Shown piece by piece: positions 60,121 through 64,000 of a stretch of 64,000 nt of DNA. The position numbers and the translations under genes are program-made. Source of the stretch: Amorphophallus konjac (Eukaryota > Streptophyta > Magnoliopsida > Alismatales > Araceae); assembly GCA_022559845.1 (NCBI GenBank), contig CM040118.1, forward strand, positions 445,034,053 through 445,098,052, given 5' to 3'. The notes beneath the pieces are model-generated. The model had not been told where the DNA came from. It was given only the letters and a program-made list of their open reading frames with translations, and ran no database searches. The stretch's first letter is position 1. The number at the start of each line of letters is the position of its first letter.

Positions 60121-60879
60121 CATCCACTGTTTTTCTTTTGATTACCATCTCCTATTGGCACCCACGTGTGCCCTTTCCTATTGGCACCCACGTGTGCCCT
60201 TTCCCCTTCGGCACCCACGTGTGCCCTTTCCCCTCGGTACCCTCGGTACCCCTCCTTTTGTGCCCCACGGGCACCCTCCATCGTGCACGCTGCACACTCC
60301 CGAGATCATCCAGTTTGTGATTGTTTGATTATTTTCCTGAATTAACGCCTCACCCAGAGGCGCTTTTTCTTTTCACGCCTTAGTTTCGGGCGTCTATTTT
60401 CTGTGTTACGTCTTCCCATAAGGCGTCTTTTATCATATCTGCTGTCTTCTTGTTCTGTTTGATAATTCACGCCCTAACTTTGGGCGTCTTTTTATTTTCC
60501 AGCGCCTCACACCAAGGCGCGTGTTTCCTCGACCGTGTGTACCACTGGTATTTGACGCCCTTTCTTAGAGGCGTCCTTTCATATTACGCGCCTCACACCA
60601 AGGCGCGTGTTTTGTACTATCTGTGGGCCACCACAGTGATTCACGACAGCGACCCTGTCGTCTCTTTGGTTTATAGCGACCTGCCCCAGGTCGTCTCTTT
60701 CCTACGTTTTTACAGAAACCTGCTTCCTGTTGCTGTCTGCGATTGTTGGATTGATTATTGCATTGCTTGCCTATATTGCTGTGATCTTATCATCTTATAT
60801 TGCATATTGTGGCATTTGGTTGAGAGACCTCCTCTCTCTACACTAGGATTCCCCACACCTCTCTTGGAATCGAGACGAC

Positions 60880-60995
60880 CCTCCATTGAGCATTCCGTCT
60901 CTTTGAACCAGAAATCCCTTTTCCAAGACCTCCGTAAGTCCCCGCACCCGTGGATTCCCTCACGGACGCCGGGCTGGTTGTACCCTTGAAGTACC
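60880..60995 (+). other. Conserved leader module, copy 7 (Tat-D leader)
   Basis: ATTCCGTCTCTTTGAACCAG, GACCTCCGTAAGTCCCCGCA, GGATTCCCTCACGGACGCCG, GGCTGGTTGTACCCTTGAAG. It lies after the PBS, about 1.49 kb downstream of the TATA box. Confidence 0.8.
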
Positions 60996-61038
60996 CGGAG
61001 TATAGAGAACCTATCGTTAGTGAGGAGAGAGAAAGAAT

Positions 61039-61073
61039 CTAGTTGACCCGGAGGTTACACTTGGATCAACTAG
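61039..61073 (+). other. Tat-D pre-gag stem-loop
   Basis: Arms CTAGTTGA and TCAACTAG, loop of 19 bases, in the same place relative to the module and gag as in Tat-C. Confidence 0.6.
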
Positions 61074-61232
61074 GTTTCACATTGCAAACAGAAGTGAACT
61101 ATTCAACAATTTAATCCACTCTAATCTCAAGCATAACACTAAAACCTTGCATTCATCTCAACTCGGTTGCATACACTTGCTTGGATTGATTTGTTTGATA
61201 CTGCCTTTATAAATCCGTCTCTCCTCTTAAAC

Positions 61233-64000
61233 ATGCAACTCCGTTCAGAAAAAATCATCAACATGGCAAGCTACGGGTATTCTTATGATGATGAGGATGA
61301 GAATGTTTTTGGTCAATATGAGACCCCCCCCAGGATTCCATCTATTATGAGGGAAATTACCCTCCTCCTCAGTCCCATCATCCTCAAATCCATGTGGTTG
61401 ATACCACTCCTCAAGAGGCTGTGCCCTCTTCCCAAACTTTACCCTCCAACACCTCGGGGAATTCTTCTCCATCCCTCAATGTCACGGATTTAATTAATGC
61501 TTTATCTCAGTTAGACGATTCTCAGCGGCAGGCTATTCAGGCCGCTTTGAAAGGGAAGTCTGTTCCCTCTTCATCCTCCAATCCCCCTCCGGCCGAGAGT
61601 GGCCATCACCTCACTAATGACCAGGCGGTCTTGCACAAACCCCCCTCTCGTCCACCAACGCCCGGTGCGGCCATGCCGGCCCAACAGGCGAGCTATTCAG
61701 CGGTTAGGCCTCAGTTCCAACCTCCCCGAATTCTGCGGACACCTATACCACATTCTTTTATTCAAAATCCGACCCCAGCCGAGGCCGACACTAATATGCT
61801 ATTACTCCAGAAATTGGCCAGCATGGAGGAGCAACTAAAGAAGGTCACCACGGCTAAGAACGCCCCGGAAATTTCACTCCCTACATTGCCCGTCTTCCAC
61901 TTACCACCATCTGAAATGTCGAACTTTCGGCGATATAATGGGACTGGTAATCCTTTTATTCATTTGAAGGACTTCAGGTACGAGACCTCCTTCTGGCAAG
62001 ACAACAAGGCCTCTTTGGCCTATTTATTCAGGAGATCTCTGGAGGGGCCAGCCCTTGAATGGTTTTATTCACTGGATTCCGCTGATGCCGGCGACTTCGA
62101 TATCGTTCAAAGGAAGTTCTTGCAAAAATACAGAGACCGGGTCGGACCATCCCTTTCGCTCACAGATCTGGTCGCTGAAAAGATGAAGCCCGAGGAGGAC
62201 TTCATAATGTTTGCTGATAGATGGCGGGCTATGGCCGAAAAGTTGAAAGATACACTGTCTGAACCGGAACAAGTCAAGATGATAATTTCCAATGCCACTC
62301 CTCAGTTCCGGCACATACTGGCCATGAACCGGTTAACCACCATGGAGGAGCTCTATGAGAGAGCTCGTTATATCCAGACACAGATGAAGGATTCGCCCAT
62401 TATGGGCATGTTTGAGCCAAAGTCACGGCTATTCAAGAAAACCACAACTGTCAACAACAGCGGGCCCACGACGGAGGGCACTATTGCAAATGAGCAGGTT
62501 GGCGTAGTTGGCCACCCCCATCAAGCTAACCCACGTCCGAACCCACCTCCACCACAAAGCCCCCATTTCAACTCCACCCCACAACGCTAATTCGCACCCC
62601 AACATTCCTTTGCTTCACCACCAAACCAAGCGCCCCTCGCTAACCCTCCAGCTCCGCAACAGTACCACCAGGTACCACCACCTACCAACTATGGCCAACA
62701 ACAACAACGGAGACCACCACTTGGCCCCAAAAGGGACCACTACCCTCCATTCCAGAAAGTCTCCCGGATATTTTCAATGCCTTAATGGCCTCCAATTTAC
62801 TCATATTGCCAAGGGAAAGAACAGCGTGGCCCGCTAATGTTGACACATCCCGTTACTGCGCTTTCCATCGTGCACCTGGTCATAACCTGGATCGTTGCTT
62901 CCACTTCAGAGATTACATTTATGACCTAAATGACCAAGGTGACATCAATTGGGATGAGATGAGACAATTCATCGCCACCATGAAAGAAAGAAGGTCCCCT
63001 CGGCAGCAACAAGCTCAGCAGCCACAGCAGCCAGCTCCACAGCAGCAACAACAAGCTCCAGCGCCTCAGCACGATATGGGGATTGTCCACAATCCACTGC
63101 CGGAGCACCCGCCAAACCAGCACGTAAACCCTGTCACGTCTCTCTATGAGGTGGAGAGAGGGCAGGGATGGCATGAAGAAAACGCCTCTGTCGGGGCACT
63201 TTATCATAATCAAAATCAACCTCCGTGCCTCTTGCGCACCCCTTCTTCTTCTCCTACCCCTCAAGTGGGCCGATCTCTTCTGCGCCCCGTTAATTCACCG
63301 CCTATCACCAATTCTCCAACCCTGCCGGTTCGCCCCCTTCTTACACGCTTATCACCTCTACAGCCTACGTCACAACAAAACCCATCCACCACCAACCCTT
63401 CGCCACTGCCATCTAGGTCACTCCTCATCCGCCCATCACCAACGCCCACTGCACCCGCCACCACTACTCCTTCACCGGCAAGGATCCCCCCACCATCGGT
63501 TCCGCCACCTTTCATACCCAGAACCCTTCTCATTCCACCCCCCACTAATTCCCCCTGCATTCGGGTATCCCTTTCTACCTCTACGCCTCCTACCAGGTCA
63601 CCAGCACCCTCTACAGGGATTCCCTCTGCGGGAACTCCCACTCCACCACTTCTTAACACCAACACACCTTCTTCTTCTTCTAATCCCCCTCCCACACTTG
63701 TCCCGACAGAGGCATGTCAAGGCGTGGCACCACTCCGCAGTGAACGGATGTTCCACCGTATTTTTCCACAGAGAGAGTTAGAGCCCGTGCAGGGGCCGCA
63801 AGAACAAGAACAAGAACAAGAGTCAGTGCCAGGAACTCAGTATGATTTGTTAAAGCACTTAGATCGAACACCAGCAAGGATTTCAATCCTGGAACTAATT
63901 AAAAGGTCCACCACTCATCAGCTAGCTTTGAAAGAATATCTGCAAAAGGTGATGGTCAATGAGGACATTCCAGTTGAGCAGATAATCACGGTTTTAATTC
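61233..64000 (+). pseudogene. Tat-D gag pseudogene (incomplete at window edge)
   Basis: The ATG at 61233 (MQLRSEKI) aligns with the Tat-C gag start. A run of C near 61323-61331 shifts the frame. From 61394 the second frame gives the Gag core (ALEWFYSLDSADAGDF) up to a TAA at 62588-62590. It resumes in frame, then shifts again near 62752. The third frame gives DIFNALMASN, a C-X2-H-X4-H-X4-C knuckle (CAFHRAPGHNLDRC, about 62858), poly-Gln, a Pro/Ser/Thr-rich linker and the conserved stretch DLLKHLDRTPARISILEL near the window end. Protease would follow outside the window. Two frameshifts and a stop make this copy non-functional. Confidence 0.85.

Larger units (their letters stand above)
60121..61232 (+). 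other. Tat-D untranslated leader with hairpins
   Basis: Non-coding. Right after the PBS come three copies of GGCACCCACGTGTGCC (60155-60225), each a GGCAC/GTGCC hairpin around a CACGTG G-box. ACGCC/GGCGT and GCGCC/GGCGC hairpins follow (60340-60690), then the conserved module (60880-60995) and a stem with arms CTAGTTGA (61039-61046) and TCAACTAG (61066-61073). Confidence 0.7.
58901..64000 (+). mobile_element. Tat-D: 5' part of a second Tat-type element (runs off the window)
   Basis: LTR (about 58901-60100), PBS identical in form to that of Tat-C, long leader, gag from 61233. Its Gag is clearly homologous to that of Tat-C (shared ALEWFYSL, RVGPSLS, LVAEKMKP and SNATPQFRH). LTR segments are also related (TTTTGCAAGG; CGGCCGGCCGG), but the LTRs are not copies of one another. 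Confidence 0.85.

Noticed and set aside
11690..60995. Hammerhead or other known self-cleaving ribozyme as identity of the conserved module
   Set aside because: I could not find the CUGAUGA...GAAA hammerhead core or another known ribozyme core in any copy.
63146..63781. Long open frame with Leu/Pro/His-rich product
   Set aside because: It is a shadow of the Tat-D gag linker in another frame; the real frame gives the Pro/Ser/Thr-rich linker shared with Tat-C.

Overview
This is a window of plant nuclear DNA made almost entirely of nested LTR retrotransposons. I find no ordinary host gene, tRNA, rRNA or CRISPR array. The plant signals are a Sirevirus-like Copia element, Tekay-like chromoviruses with a C-terminal chromodomain-like tail, Tat/Ogre-type Ty3 elements with a second RNase H, and antisense genes with the plant mobile domain (PMD). 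The species cannot be fixed from the sequence; a dicot with a repeat-rich genome is my guess.

Layout. 1-9285: Sirevirus-like Copia element on the minus strand ('Cop1'; its 3' LTR runs off the left edge), inserted into a Ty3 RT fragment (9286-10330). 10331-26103: 5'-truncated chromovirus on the minus strand ('ChrB'); its 3' LTR is split by a complete, young Tekay-like element ('Tek1', 12868-23667, 5-bp TSD AGCGT, two 3095-bp LTRs). 26104-27329: unidentified. 27330 to about 31170: decayed minus-strand LTR ('LTR-E') and AT-rich DNA. About 31173-36610: 5' part of a Tat-type element ('Tat-F'), whose gag is split by a 3295-bp solo LTR ('Solo-B', 32664-35958, TSD CCACC). About 36610-58900: large Tat/Ogre-type element ('Tat-C') with LTR, leader, gag-protease ORF, pol ORF, a long 3' region and four antisense PMD genes (alpha, beta, gamma, delta). 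About 58901-64000: 5' part of a related element ('Tat-D') with LTR, leader and gag, running off the right edge.

Coding status. Every sense gag/pol reading frame has stops or frameshifts, including that of the young Tek1. Many of the stops can be explained by one C-to-T or G-to-A change. The striking exception is antisense gene gamma (57095-53975): it reads as a seven-exon, 764-codon gene with GT-AG introns, all phase 0, and no stop. Alpha and beta are decayed tandem paralogues, each lacking a different intron.

Main signals beyond standard annotation. (1) A module of about 110 bp, with CTCCGTAAG early and GCTGGTTGTACC late, occurs seven times in six elements of different lineages and always lies 1.2-1.6 kb downstream of the TATA box: inside the LTR in chromoviruses, after the PBS in Tat elements. 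(2) Every element whose TATA box I located carries GC-rich short palindromes around it. They use two half-site classes (GCGGTC, and GGCGTC/ACGCC) that cross lineage and even superfamily lines. (3) In Tat-C the same palindromes precede both the LTR TATA box and the TATA box of antisense gene gamma. (4) The leaders of Tat-C and Tat-D carry a stem at the same place with different but still complementary arms. Together these suggest a shared, structured regulatory leader/promoter architecture.
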